Source of the DNA: Marivivens aquimaris
GTDB taxonomy: Bacteria; Pseudomonadota; Alphaproteobacteria; Rhodobacterales; Rhodobacteraceae
Reading direction: 5' to 3'
Length of the DNA: 64,000 nt
NCBI RefSeq assembly: GCF_015220045.1
Contig: NZ_JADBGB010000001.1
Span: 2,248,501 to 2,312,500, forward strand
Below are positions 46,312-54,884 of this stretch, in pieces. Made by a program: the position numbers and the translations under genes. Position 1 is the first letter of the stretch, and each line of letters begins with the position of its first letter. Under the pieces are notes generated by a model, which saw nothing but the letters and a program-made list of their open reading frames with translations, searched no databases and had not been told where the DNA came from.

Positions 46312-47467
46312 CCGCTCGCTGATCTTTCCGTCCGCGGAATACCGGTCACGGATCGACAGACTTCAACGCGAGATGGGAGTGAGCCATCTTGATGCGCTAC
46401 TGCTCACGACGCCCGCCGACATTTTCTATGTCACTGGGTTTCTGACCCGTTTCTGGGAGAGCCCTGCCCGTCCGTGGTTCATTGTCATCCCCTCCAGCGG
46501 GCATCCCATCGCTGTCATTCCGCGCATTGGTGCTGACCTCATGGGGCGGACTTGGATCGAGGATATCCGAAGATGGGACGCACCCAATCCAGACGATGAC
46601 GGCGTGACGCTGCTCTCCGACACCATTGCAGGCGTGACGGGACCGTCGGCCCGTATCGGTATCCCGAGCGGCCTTGAAACGCACACGCGAATGCCAATCG
46701 CCGACTTGCGCAAGGTCGAGCAACTGATTGCCCCGCGCGCCTTTGCCGACGGCACCGCAGCCATTCAGCGGACCCGAGAGATCAAAAGCGAGCCGGAAAT
46801 CGCCAAGATCAAAACCGCTTGCGAGATCGCCGACCGCGCCTTTGCCCGTGTGCCGGAGTTTGCCAATATCGGTCGCCCGCTGGACCGCGTGTTCCGCGAC
46901 TTCCAGATCGCGCTTCTCGACGAGGGGGCGGACTGGGTGTCCTACGTTGCAGGCGGGGCCGAGCAGCATGGATATGGCGACGTGATCTCTCCTGCGGGAC
47001 CGAAACCGCTGCAGGCGGGTGATGTGCTCATGCTGGATACCGGCGCGGTGCGTGACGGCTATTTCTGCGACTTCGACCGCAATTTTTCCCTCGGACCGGT
47101 GTCGGACGCGACCCGCAAGGCGCATCATGCTCTTTGGCAAGCGACCGATGAACTGATGTCGGAACTGAAACCGGGGATGCTCGCCTATGACGCTCACCGC
47201 ATCCTATCGGACACGCTGATCCGCTATGGCGCCAAACCGTCCGGAGGGCGCTTCGGGCACGGGCTTGGCATCAACCTGACCGAATGGCCCTCGTTCTCTC
47301 CCGTAGACCGCACGCCGCTTCGCGAAAATATGGTGCTGACGATCGAGCCGGGTGCGTGGGTCACTGAGGACCGCATTCTGGTGCACGAAGAAAACATCGT
47401 CCTGCGCGCCGACGGCTGCGAATTGCTGTCCGAACGCGCGCCCTATGACATGCCGGAGATCGGATAA
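46304..47467 (+). CDS. M24-family metallohydrolase (Xaa-Pro dipeptidase-like)
   Basis: 387 residues from the ATG at 46304, which overlaps the preceding stop by 8 bp. Creatinase-type N-terminal domain (LLLTTPADIFYVTGFLTRFW) and a pita-bread C-terminal domain that keeps all five metal ligands: two Asp in VLMLDTGAVRDGYFCDFDRN, His in GHGLGIN, Glu in LTIEPGAW and Glu in HEENIVLRA. Unlike DoeA in this window it should therefore be metal-dependent. The operon context suggests cleavage of a small amide or cyclic amide upstream of the lyase rather than general peptidase work. Confidence 0.85.
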   Translation: MSDRSLIFPSAEYRSRIDRLQREMGVSHLDALLLTTPADIFYVTGFLTRFWESPARPWFIVIPSSGHPIAVIPRIGADLMGRTWIEDIRRWDAPNPDDDGVTLLSDTIAGVTGPSARIGIPSGLETHTRMPIADLRKVEQLIAPRAFADGTAAIQRTREIKSEPEIAKIKTACEIADRAFARVPEFANIGRPLDRVFRDFQIALLDEGADWVSYVAGGAEQHGYGDVISPAGPKPLQAGDVLMLDTGAVRDGYFCDFDRNFSLGPVSDATRKAHHALWQATDELMSELKPGMLAYDAHRILSDTLIRYGAKPSGGRFGHGLGINLTEWPSFSPVDRTPLRENMVLTIEPGAWVTEDRILVHEENIVLRADGCELLSERAPYDMPEIG

Positions 47468-48207
47468 TGGGCGAATTTCCGTATGAGTTGGTAGATACGG
47501 GCGCGCAGAAGACATTTGGCCTGATCGTGCTCAGTGTGGACGAGACGATCGAACACGACTTTCGCCACTTGCTGCCGGATGAGGTCTATCTGCATGTATC
47601 TCGCGTGCAGTCAGGTGACGAGTTGGGAACCGAAACCATTGCGGCGATGGAGGACCGACTTCCTGCCGCTGCCGCGCTGTTGCCGCCCGCCGCCAATTTC
47701 GACGTTGTGGCCTATGCCTGCACATCAGCCTCGGCGCAGATCGGGCCGGAGCGGGTCGCGGAACTGGTCGGTGGTGCTTGCACCACGGCGACTGTCACGA
47801 ACCCGCTGACAGCGGCCATTGCGGCGATGCAGGCTCTTGGCGTCAAACGGCTCGCCATCGTGTCGCCCTATGTGCCCGAGGTTGCGGAGCCCGTCCGTGC
47901 TGCATTCGAAGCCGCTGGCATCAACGTCTTGCGTACACTTTCATTCGGTGAGGCGGTCGAGGCAAACGTTGTGCGGATCGACCAAGCCTCCATCAGCGCC
48001 GCTGCGCATGACGTCGTGCGAGACCTCGAAGTCGAGGCCGTTTTCCTGTCCTGCACCAACCTACGCACGTTGGATGCGATCGACGGGGTGGAGGCCGAAC
48101 TCGGACTGCCTGTGATCAGCAGCAACCTCGCGCTGGCTTGGCAGATGGCGCGGCTGGCGGGATTTGACCTCGCACCCACCGCACCAGGCAAGCTTGCCAA
48201 ACGATAA
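47467..48207 (+). CDS. Asp/Glu-racemase superfamily protein, EutA / arylmalonate decarboxylase-like
   Basis: 246 residues; the ATG shares one base with the previous stop (TAATG). Two half-site cysteines of the superfamily are present, in AYACTSASAQIGPE and FLSCTNLRTLDAI, plus TNPLTAAIAAMQALGVKRLA. This pattern fits maleate isomerase, arylmalonate decarboxylase and the ectoine-utilisation protein EutA. The reaction here is unknown: racemisation, isomerisation or decarboxylation at an alpha carbon would all fit. Ends the operon before a GC-rich hairpin. Confidence 0.78.
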   Translation: MGEFPYELVDTGAQKTFGLIVLSVDETIEHDFRHLLPDEVYLHVSRVQSGDELGTETIAAMEDRLPAAAALLPPAANFDVVAYACTSASAQIGPERVAELVGGACTTATVTNPLTAAIAAMQALGVKRLAIVSPYVPEVAEPVRAAFEAAGINVLRTLSFGEAVEANVVRIDQASISAAAHDVVRDLEVEAVFLSCTNLRTLDAIDGVEAELGLPVISSNLALAWQMARLAGFDLAPTAPGKLAKR

Positions 48208-48234
48208 GGGCGGGCCATTTCAGGCCCGCCCCAT
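48208..48234 (+). terminator. Hairpin terminator after the EutA-like gene
   Basis: GGGCGGGCC/GGCCCGCCC, a 9-bp perfect stem with ATTTCA loop directly after the stop codon, followed by CATTTAT. Also positioned to stop transcription of the convergent gene at 48238-49527. Confidence 0.7.
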
Positions 48235-48237
48235 TTA

Positions 48238-49527
48238 TCAGGCGCCAGTGACTCGCCAGATGATGTCACCCACGTCATCGGCCATCAGCAGCGATTTACC
48301 GTCCGGACCGATGGTCACGCCGACAGGGCGGCCATAGGCCAGCTTTTCATCGTCGGACAGGAAGCCCGACAGGATATCGCGCGACGGGCCGCTCGGCTTG
48401 CCGTCCTTGAAAGGAACGAAAATCAGCTTGTAGCCGCTGAGTTTCGAGCGGTTCCACGAGCCGTGCTGACCGATCACCATGCCGTCCCCAAAGCCGGGCA
48501 GCGTGCCTTCCGGCATCCAGCAGAGGCCAAGCGACGCGGTGTGACCGCCCAGCGCATAGTCGGGCTTGGTCGAGTTCGCGACCTTCTGGACGTCCTGCTC
48601 TACGCGGTCATCAACGATGCGATCCCAGTAGCTATAGGGCCAGCCATAGAAGCCGCCATCCTCGACCGAAGTCAGATAGTCTGGCGGGGTTTCGTCGCCC
48701 AGACCGTCGCGTTCATTGACCACGGTCCAGAGCTTGCCGGTCACCGGCTCCCACGCCATGCCGACGGGGTTACGCAGGCCAGAGGCAAAGATCCGCGCCT
48801 CGTTGGTCGCGACGTCCAACTCCCAGATTGCAGCGCGGCCTTCTTCGGCCTCCATACCTTGATCGGCGATGTTGGTCAGCGAGCCGACGCCAGCGTAAAT
48901 CTTGGTCTGATCGGGCGAGACGAGCAGGCTGCGGGTCCAGTGGCCGTGCGGTTTGAAATCGACGAGCTTTTCGCCCTCACCTTGCAGCGCTGTGTCACCG
49001 ACCGCGAAATCGAAGACACGAATGCCGTCTGTATTGCCGAGGTAAAAACGGTTTCCGACCAGCGCCATGCCGAAGGGCTGGTTCTGGTTCTCGACAAAGA
49101 TTTCGCGGATTTCCGCAGTGCCGTCGCCGTCCGCATCGCGCCAGAGCGTCACACGGTTGGCGCTTTTGCCGATGGCTTTGACGCGGCGCATCGTGGCTTG
49201 GGCGGCGTGGTCCATGAAGGTCTTCGGCGGGCCGGCCTGTTCTTTGGATTCAGCGACGAGCACATCACCGTTTGGCAGCACTTCGATCCAGCGCGGGTGA
49301 TCGAGGCCAGAAGCAAACGCGTTGACCTTTAGCCCCGGCGCGCAAGTCGGGAGATGCCCGTCTTTCCAGCCTTCGGCCGCAGGCATTTTCAGGGTCATGA
49401 TGCCCTGCTTCTTGGCCTCGGGAATATCCGGCGTTGCGCCAAACGCTTGATGCGACGGCGAGCCGAGACGGCGAATAAATGCGACGGTGCCGCCGACAAC
49501 GGCAGTCGCTTTTGCAATGAGTTCCAT
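48238..49527 (-). CDS. PQQ-type beta-propeller dehydrogenase (sorbosone dehydrogenase family)
   Basis: 429 residues from the ATG at 49527 (GAGGGG 5 bp upstream). Soluble glucose/sorbosone dehydrogenase propeller: GLDHPRWIEVLPNGDVLVAE, PHGHWTRSLLVSPDQTKIYA, FASGLRNPVGMAWEPVTGKL, WTVVNERDGLGDETPPDYLT, and LADDVGD-like MADDVGDIIWRV at the end. A hydrophobic N-terminus (ELIAKATAVVGGTVAFI) may be a signal anchor. It probably oxidises an aldose or sugar aldehyde in the periplasm with PQQ; the substrate cannot be read from sequence. Monocistronic. Confidence 0.82.
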   Translation of the reverse strand: MELIAKATAVVGGTVAFIRRLGSPSHQAFGATPDIPEAKKQGIMTLKMPAAEGWKDGHLPTCAPGLKVNAFASGLDHPRWIEVLPNGDVLVAESKEQAGPPKTFMDHAAQATMRRVKAIGKSANRVTLWRDADGDGTAEIREIFVENQNQPFGMALVGNRFYLGNTDGIRVFDFAVGDTALQGEGEKLVDFKPHGHWTRSLLVSPDQTKIYAGVGSLTNIADQGMEAEEGRAAIWELDVATNEARIFASGLRNPVGMAWEPVTGKLWTVVNERDGLGDETPPDYLTSVEDGGFYGWPYSYWDRIVDDRVEQDVQKVANSTKPDYALGGHTASLGLCWMPEGTLPGFGDGMVIGQHGSWNRSKLSGYKLIFVPFKDGKPSGPSRDILSGFLSDDEKLAYGRPVGVTIGPDGKSLLMADDVGDIIWRVTGA

Positions 49528-49724
49528 GTCCACCCCTCTTCAATTTGGGCAGAGCCTATCGGAACTTACCGCATAACCACAACGTAATGTTGGCGCACAG
49601 ACGCGGCGGCGATCCTGCTGGATCGCGCGCAAACGGGTAGCGCCGATATACCGGCGCGCTTGACGCAAGGGATGGCGGCTCCTACCAAATTCAACAGTGA
49701 CATTTTGCCAATGAGGAACCCGCC

Positions 49725-50141
49725 ATGGCTGTCGTCCCCTATCTCTATTTCAACGGTAACTGCGAAGAAGCCATGACGACCTACGCCCGCGTGTTCGGCG
49801 GCGAGATCTCGGGCATCATGCGGATGGGCGACATGCCCCAAGACCCGCCGCTGCCCGACGATGTGGCAAAGATGGTGATGAACATGCTCTACACCATGCC
49901 TGACGGCACGCGCATCATGGCGTCCGACAACTGGCAGGGCACGTCGGCGACCACCTCGAACATCTCGCTGACGGTCGAATTCGACAGCGTCGAAGAAACC
50001 AAGTCCGCCTATGACGCGCTGATCGAAGGAGCCGACATTCAGGAGCCCTTCGGACCGCAGTTCTGGACCGAAGCATTCGTGGCGTTCAAGGACCGGTTCA
50101 ACATCCGTTGGCAGCTGACCGGCCCTTACAAACAGATGTAA
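49725..50141 (+). CDS. VOC-superfamily (PhnB-like glyoxalase fold) protein
   Basis: 138 residues. PhnB/DUF1428-like single-chain vicinal-oxygen-chelate fold: VVPYLYFNGNCEEAMTTYAR, then MLYTMPDGTRIMASDNWQG, SLTVEFDSVEETKSAYDALI and FGPQFWTEAFVAFKDRFNIR. Function unassigned; such proteins bind metal and small ligands. AGGAACCCGCC precedes the ATG. Its stop is directly adjacent to that of the convergent dehydrogenase gene. Confidence 0.8.
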   Translation: MAVVPYLYFNGNCEEAMTTYARVFGGEISGIMRMGDMPQDPPLPDDVAKMVMNMLYTMPDGTRIMASDNWQGTSATTSNISLTVEFDSVEETKSAYDALIEGADIQEPFGPQFWTEAFVAFKDRFNIRWQLTGPYKQM

Positions 50142-51194
50142 TTACTGGTCGAAAACCAGCTGGACCTTGACCGCGCGGGTTCTGTCAGAGGCGACCTTGA
50201 TCGCCTCAAGGGCATCGCTGCCGTTGAAAACATCGGTCACTACGGGGCCGAGGTTCAGCACGCGATCATTGATCAACCCGACGGCCTGTCCGAACTCTTT
50301 GTCGAAGCGGTGCGTACCAACGAGGTTCACTTCCTTCGCCACCAGCATGTTGAAAGGCAGCGCGGTGTCTCCCATCACGCCGACCTGAACGATGGTGCCG
50401 AGCGGGCGGACGCAGGTCAGCGCGCTGCGGAGCGCAGGCAGTGCGGCAGAACATTCGAACACGATGTCGAATTGGCCTTTGTCGGCCTCGTAAGGCTTCA
50501 GGCCCTCGGGGTCGGACAGGACGTTGACGGTGCCGGTCGCGCCGACTTCCTTGGCGACGGCCAGCGTGGCGTCCTGAAGGTCGGTCACGACGATCTCGGA
50601 CGCGCCGAAGTATTTCGCCAGCGCAACGCAGAGCACGCCAATCGGACCGGCGCCGGTCACGAGGACACGCTTGCCGGACAGATCACCGGCCACGTCAAAG
50701 GCGCGGGTCATGGCGCGGCGGCAAACGGCCAGAGGCTCGGCCAACGCCGCTTCGGTCATCGGGACCCCGTCGGCGATTTTGTAACACTGCGCCTCACCAA
50801 TCGCGACGCGGTCGCGCATGAAGCCCTGCTCGTGCGGCAGGAACATAGCCGAGCCTTTGAACCGCATGTTCATGCAGTGGTGACGCTCGCCCGCCTCGCA
50901 GAATTTGCAGGAGCCGCAGGGGTGCGACGGGTTGAGGGCGACCACATCGCCGACGGCAACGCGGGTCACGCCTGCACCGACCTCAATGACCGTGCCAGCC
51001 GCTTCGTGGCCAAGGATAATCGGCTCGCGAACACGGATCGTGCCAATCCCGCCGTCCGAATGATAATGCAGATCAGAGCCGCAGAACCCCACAGCTCCGA
51101 TCGCCACTACGACCTGACCTTCGCCAGCGGTCGGAAGCTCCTCCGTTTCGAGACGAAGATCATGTTGTCCGTGCAGTCGAACGATACGGTTCAT
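50142..51194 (-). CDS. Zinc alcohol dehydrogenase, L-idonate/L-gulonate 5-dehydrogenase type
   Basis: 350 residues. Catalytic zinc site GFCGSDLHYHSDGGIG and ILGHEAAG, structural zinc Cys cluster CGSCKFCEAGERHHC, Rossmann motif VLVTGAGPIGVLCVALAKYF. The overall sequence is that of IdnD. It is the last gene of the TRAP operon (9 bp after dctM) next to uxuAB, so oxidation of L-gulonate or L-idonate to a 5-keto acid that enters the mannonate/KDG route is likely. Homologues (RspB/GulD type) oxidise L-gulonate to fructuronate. Confidence 0.82.
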   Translation of the reverse strand: MNRIVRLHGQHDLRLETEELPTAGEGQVVVAIGAVGFCGSDLHYHSDGGIGTIRVREPIILGHEAAGTVIEVGAGVTRVAVGDVVALNPSHPCGSCKFCEAGERHHCMNMRFKGSAMFLPHEQGFMRDRVAIGEAQCYKIADGVPMTEAALAEPLAVCRRAMTRAFDVAGDLSGKRVLVTGAGPIGVLCVALAKYFGASEIVVTDLQDATLAVAKEVGATGTVNVLSDPEGLKPYEADKGQFDIVFECSAALPALRSALTCVRPLGTIVQVGVMGDTALPFNMLVAKEVNLVGTHRFDKEFGQAVGLINDRVLNLGPVVTDVFNGSDALEAIKVASDRTRAVKVQLVFDQ

Positions 51195-51203
51195 GGGAAG
51201 GCC

Positions 51204-52481
51204 TTATTGGGAAACGAGGTTGGGGAGCCACGTGCTGAAGAACGGCACGTAGGACACGAGCAGCAACACGATAATGTTGGTGAGGATAAAGGGCCAGATC
51301 GCCTTGGTGATTTGCACCAGCGAAATGCGTCCGATGTTGGCACAGATAAAGAGGCAGACACCCACCGGAGGCGTGGTCAGGCCGATCATCAGGTTCAGCA
51401 CCGCGAAGGTCGCGAAATGGAGCGGGTCGATGCCAACACCCTCTGCCAGCGCGAGAAGCGGCACGAAGAGAATAATCAGCGCGGCAATCGTCTCCATGAA
51501 CATGCCGACGAACAGCAGGACAAGGTTGATCAGTAGGATGACGAGGAACTTGTTCGTGGTGATCGACAGAACGGATTCCGCAATCATCTCTGGGATGCGC
51601 TCGGACACGAGGATCCAGCCGAACACGTTGGCCAGACCAACGAGGATCAGGATCGCGGCAGCAGACACCGCGCTATCGATGAGGATGCGCGGGACGTCAC
51701 GCAGCTTGAGGCCCCGGTAGACGAAAGCTCCGACCACGAACGCATAGATCGAGGCGACGATGGCGGTCTCGGTCGGGGTGGCGAAACCACTGAGCATACC
51801 GCCGACGATCAGAACGGTCATCATGACCGCCCAGAATGCGCCGCCGAACGCGCGGAACAGCTCGCCCCACCCTTGCCACGGCTGGCGTGGGAAGTCGTTT
51901 TTCTTGGCGATGATCCAGGCGGTGAACATCATCGCAACGCCCATCAGAAGGCCCGGCAATGCGCCTGCAATGAACATCTTACCGACCGAAATGCCCGACA
52001 GCGTGCCGACGATGATCATAGGCACCGACGGCGGAATGATCGGCCCCACGGTGGACGATGCAGCCGTGATCGCGGCGGAGAACGGCACGGGATAGCCCGC
52101 CTTCTTCATGCCGGGGATCATCATGCCGCCGATGGACGCCGCGTCCGCCGCCGCAGTGCCGGAAATCCCGCCGAACAGCATGGAAGCCGCAACGTTCGTC
52201 AGTCCAAGGCCGCCGCGCATCCAGCCCACCATCGCTTGCGCAAGCCGGACGATGCGAGTGGTGATCCCACCTTCGTTCATCAGGTTACCGGCGAGGATGA
52301 AACCCGGAATACAGAGCAGAACAAAGCTATCAATGCCCGCGTACATCTTCTGCGGAATGGTCACGAGCGGAATGCCCGCCTCCAGCAGGTAGGCCATCGA
52401 CGCAATCCCGAGCGTGATTGCGACGGGAATACCGAGCACCAGCCCCAGAACGAACAGGCCGAGAAGTAGCGCCAGTCCCAT
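51204..52481 (-). CDS. dctM: TRAP transporter large membrane subunit DctM
   Basis: 425 residues from the ATG at 52481, which overlaps the dctQ stop (TAATG); the upstream frame is antisense-like read-through of dctQ. About twelve membrane helices. Typical blocks: SFVLLCIPGFILAGNLMNEG, MLFGGISGTAAADAASIGGM, STVGPIIPPSVPMIIVGTLS, LNLMIGLTTPPVGVCLF. It carries the Na+-coupled transport pathway for the sugar acid delivered by DctP. Confidence 0.95.
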   Translation of the reverse strand: MGLALLLGLFVLGLVLGIPVAITLGIASMAYLLEAGIPLVTIPQKMYAGIDSFVLLCIPGFILAGNLMNEGGITTRIVRLAQAMVGWMRGGLGLTNVAASMLFGGISGTAAADAASIGGMMIPGMKKAGYPVPFSAAITAASSTVGPIIPPSVPMIIVGTLSGISVGKMFIAGALPGLLMGVAMMFTAWIIAKKNDFPRQPWQGWGELFRAFGGAFWAVMMTVLIVGGMLSGFATPTETAIVASIYAFVVGAFVYRGLKLRDVPRILIDSAVSAAAILILVGLANVFGWILVSERIPEMIAESVLSITTNKFLVILLINLVLLFVGMFMETIAALIILFVPLLALAEGVGIDPLHFATFAVLNLMIGLTTPPVGVCLFICANIGRISLVQITKAIWPFILTNIIVLLLVSYVPFFSTWLPNLVSQ

Positions 52482-52993
52482 TAGTCTTCCTCCGTCCGCG
52501 TCACAGGCAGACCGTCTTCGGCTCCGAGCAGCATCGAGATGACGCGCAGAGCCGCAAAAATGCCCACGACCAGAAGCATCACGAGCGATGCTGCGTGGAC
52601 CCAGTTCATATGAATGCCCAGCGCCGGTGCCGTCTGGCGCGCGCCGATCTTTGTGAAAAATTGTGCCGGTTCGATCAGGATGAACGCGAATACCGCCGTC
52701 GCAGCCGCACCGAACAGGCGGAACGCCCAAGGGAAACGGCCGGGGAGAGATTCCGACAGGATATCCACGTTCACCAGATCACCCGATCGCAGCCCGAGGC
52801 CCGCACCGAAAGCGGTGAGCCAGAGGAGTGCAAAGCGGGTGAGTTCTTCGGTCCAGATGACGGTCTTCATCATGCCCGAACGTCCGAGAAGTTGCAGGAC
52901 GACCGCCCCGATGATCACCAGAAACGCAGCACCGGTCGCGGCTCTGGCGATCAGGGTGCACCAGTGCGTTATGCGGATGACGAGATTTTTCAT
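52481..52993 (-). CDS. dctQ: TRAP transporter small membrane subunit DctQ
   Basis: 170 residues, four membrane helices (~15-37, 50-70, 90-112, 130-155). DctQ signature VIWTEELTRFALLWLTAFGA, then GAGLGLRSGDLVNVDIL. It partners DctM; stop and start overlap by one base. Separated from dctP by a strong hairpin. Confidence 0.93.
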   Translation of the reverse strand: MKNLVIRITHWCTLIARAATGAAFLVIIGAVVLQLLGRSGMMKTVIWTEELTRFALLWLTAFGAGLGLRSGDLVNVDILSESLPGRFPWAFRLFGAAATAVFAFILIEPAQFFTKIGARQTAPALGIHMNWVHAASLVMLLVVGIFAALRVISMLLGAEDGLPVTRTEED

Positions 52994-53019
52994 CGGACGA
53001 CCCGTTGGTAAAATGCAGA

Positions 53020-53043
53020 CAGAGGGCGCATCTGCGCCCTCTG
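53020..53043 (-). promoter_or_regulatory. Intercistronic hairpin between dctP and dctQ
   Basis: CAGAGGGCGC/GCGCCCTCTG, perfect 10-bp stem with a 4-nt loop. On the minus strand it is followed by TCTGCATTTTACC, a weak T-tract. Position and strength suit partial termination or 3'-end protection, raising binding-protein over permease expression. Confidence 0.65.
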
Positions 53044-53061
53044 CAGTTTGTCAAAATGGGC

Positions 53062-54039
53062 TTAGTTGGCGAAGAGTGCTTCGACTTCCGGACGGATTTC
53101 GTCCGAAACCGACGACAGGACAGCGTCCTTAGCGGCGGCGGCGAATGCAGCGCCGTCGACTTCGACGAATTCCATGCCGAGCGATTCAAGCTCTGCGACC
53201 AGTTCGGCTTCTTGCGCGTTGAACAGTTCACGCTCGTAGGCCTGCGCGGTTGCAGCGGCTTCCATCACCGCAGCCTGATCTTCCTCCGACAGCTTTTCCC
53301 AAGCCATTTCGGAGATGGTCAGGTAGATCCACGAACGGACGTGCTCGGTCTTGTTGACGTAGCCCTGAACCTCGTTGAAGTTGGCCGACTTGATCAACGC
53401 GAGCGGGTTTTCCTGCGCGTCGATGGTGCCGTTCTGGAGCGAGGTGAACACTTCCGAGAATGCCATCGGGGTCGGGTTCGCGCCCAGAGCCTGCCAGGTA
53501 TTGAGGAAGAGCGGCACGTTCGGAACGCGCATCTTCAGACCGGCCAGCTCTTCGAGATTGGTGATTGGGCGGTTCGAGGTCAGGTTACGCGGGCCACGCG
53601 CGAAATAGGCGATCGGACGGATGCCTACGGCTTCGATGATCTGGGCTTCGATGCGATCACCAAGCTCGCCCGATGCGACTTCGTCCATCTGCTCGAGCGA
53701 GCTGTAGCCGTACGGAACAACCAGCAGAGCCGCCATCGGCGCCCAGTTCTGGAGCGATTCACCGGTGATGGTCATGTCGGCGGTACCGAGCTGCATCCCG
53801 TTGATAACGTCCATTTCCTTGCCGAGCGTTTCGTTCGGGTAGACTTCGACAGCAACGCGGCCATCGGTCAACGCCGACACTTCTTCGGCGAACTTCACCG
53901 CACCGAGGTGCCAAGTGTTCTGTTCGTTGGCGGGGTGGCCCAGCTTGAGGGTCACGTCCTGAGCAAATGCCGAAACGGTCATCGCGGCAGTGGCGATACC
54001 GGCGAGCATTACAGTCTTAAGAGTCTTGGCTACGATCAT
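53062..54039 (-). CDS. dctP: TRAP transporter substrate-binding protein DctP
   Basis: 325 residues from the ATG at 54039 with GGGAGGAA upstream. Signal peptide ~1-26 (LAGIATAAMTVSAFAQ). DctP-family motifs: LKLGHPANEQNTWHLGAVKF, VEVYPNETLGKEMDVINGMQ, the carboxylate-binding Arg in GLKMRVPNVPLFLNTWQALG, and FSEVFTSLQNGTIDAQENPL. Located beside uxuA/uxuB/kdgK, its ligand is probably a hexuronate or hexonate. 26 bp downstream of gntR. Confidence 0.94.
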   Translation of the reverse strand: MIVAKTLKTVMLAGIATAAMTVSAFAQDVTLKLGHPANEQNTWHLGAVKFAEEVSALTDGRVAVEVYPNETLGKEMDVINGMQLGTADMTITGESLQNWAPMAALLVVPYGYSSLEQMDEVASGELGDRIEAQIIEAVGIRPIAYFARGPRNLTSNRPITNLEELAGLKMRVPNVPLFLNTWQALGANPTPMAFSEVFTSLQNGTIDAQENPLALIKSANFNEVQGYVNKTEHVRSWIYLTISEMAWEKLSEEDQAAVMEAAATAQAYERELFNAQEAELVAELESLGMEFVEVDGAAFAAAAKDAVLSSVSDEIRPEVEALFAN

Positions 54040-54065
54040 GGTTTCCTCCCTAAAGATCGCTTGGT

Positions 54066-54767
54066 TCAGGCCGTGGCCCGAGGTTCGAAATACTGCGGAC
54101 AAGCCTCTTGGATGGCTGGCAGGTCCGCCAAAATCATTTTCAGATGCGCACGAAGCGCGAGTTTCGCAGCGGCCGGATCGTTCATTGCGATGGCCTCAAC
54201 GATGGCTTCGTGCTGCTTGATGAGGTGATCGGTCGGCAGACGGGTCGCCGTCAGCTGACGCACGCGGTCCATCTGGGATTTCATCCCGTCGACAACGCCC
54301 CACGCATTGCTGTGCCCCGCCCCATCCGCAAGCGTGCGGTGGAAAAGGTCATCCATCTCAATAAAGCCGCGCGGATCGGACGGCGCCTTTTCGCGCTGCA
54401 CTTCGATCTGCTTGTTCAACTCACTGACCAACGCGGGGTCTGCGCGCTCTGCACAAGCGGCGGCGATGTCAGCCTCAACGGCTTCACGCACAAAACGGGC
54501 GTCGAGGACTGCGCCGATGTTGATCTTGCGAACGAAGGTGCCGCGCTGGGGGCGCACTTCGACCAGACCGTCTTCGGCGAGCTTTATGAAAGCCTCGCGG
54601 ACAGGCTGTCGGCTCACGCCGTACCTCGCGCCGATTTCGGCTTCGGACAGGCGCGCACCCGGCTCGAGTTCGTTGGAGACAATGGCCGTACGCAATACGC
54701 GCAACAGCTGGGGCCCGACCGGCACGGTCGGGTCTAACGTAGCAGGCTGTTGCATTAATATAGCCAT
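54066..54767 (-). CDS. GntR-family (FCD) regulator of the TRAP/uronate genes
   Basis: 233 residues from the ATG at 54767, preceded by GGAGGAGA; in-frame start at 54797 rejected. N-terminal winged helix (RLSEAEIGARYGVSRQPVRE, AFIKLAEDGLVEVRPQRGTF) and an FCD effector domain with metal-ligand-type His in FIEMDDLFHRTLADGAGH and KQHEAIVEAIA. Probably a repressor released by a uronate-pathway intermediate. Clear paralogue of the regulator at 58501-59184. First gene of the operon running to the zinc dehydrogenase. Confidence 0.92.
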   Translation of the reverse strand: MAILMQQPATLDPTVPVGPQLLRVLRTAIVSNELEPGARLSEAEIGARYGVSRQPVREAFIKLAEDGLVEVRPQRGTFVRKINIGAVLDARFVREAVEADIAAACAERADPALVSELNKQIEVQREKAPSDPRGFIEMDDLFHRTLADGAGHSNAWGVVDGMKSQMDRVRQLTATRLPTDHLIKQHEAIVEAIAMNDPAAAKLALRAHLKMILADLPAIQEACPQYFEPRATA

Positions 54768-54794
54768 CGTCTCCTCCTGCCGCACACACTGATA

Positions 54795-54808
54795 CATACT
54801 TCCATACT
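54795..54808. promoter_or_regulatory. Direct repeat in the gntR-uxuA control region
   Basis: CATACTTCCATACT: CATACT twice with an 8-bp period, at the edge of a 117-bp divergent region. Candidate half-sites for a GntR/FCD regulator. No symmetric GGTATACC-like UxuR site was seen. Confidence 0.3.
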
Positions 54809-54884
54809 AGTCAACATCGAGTTACGGTGATATTGAAGTTCGACACAAAACGGCGTTTGCTGAAGGAAATCGGGGGAGGAGATT

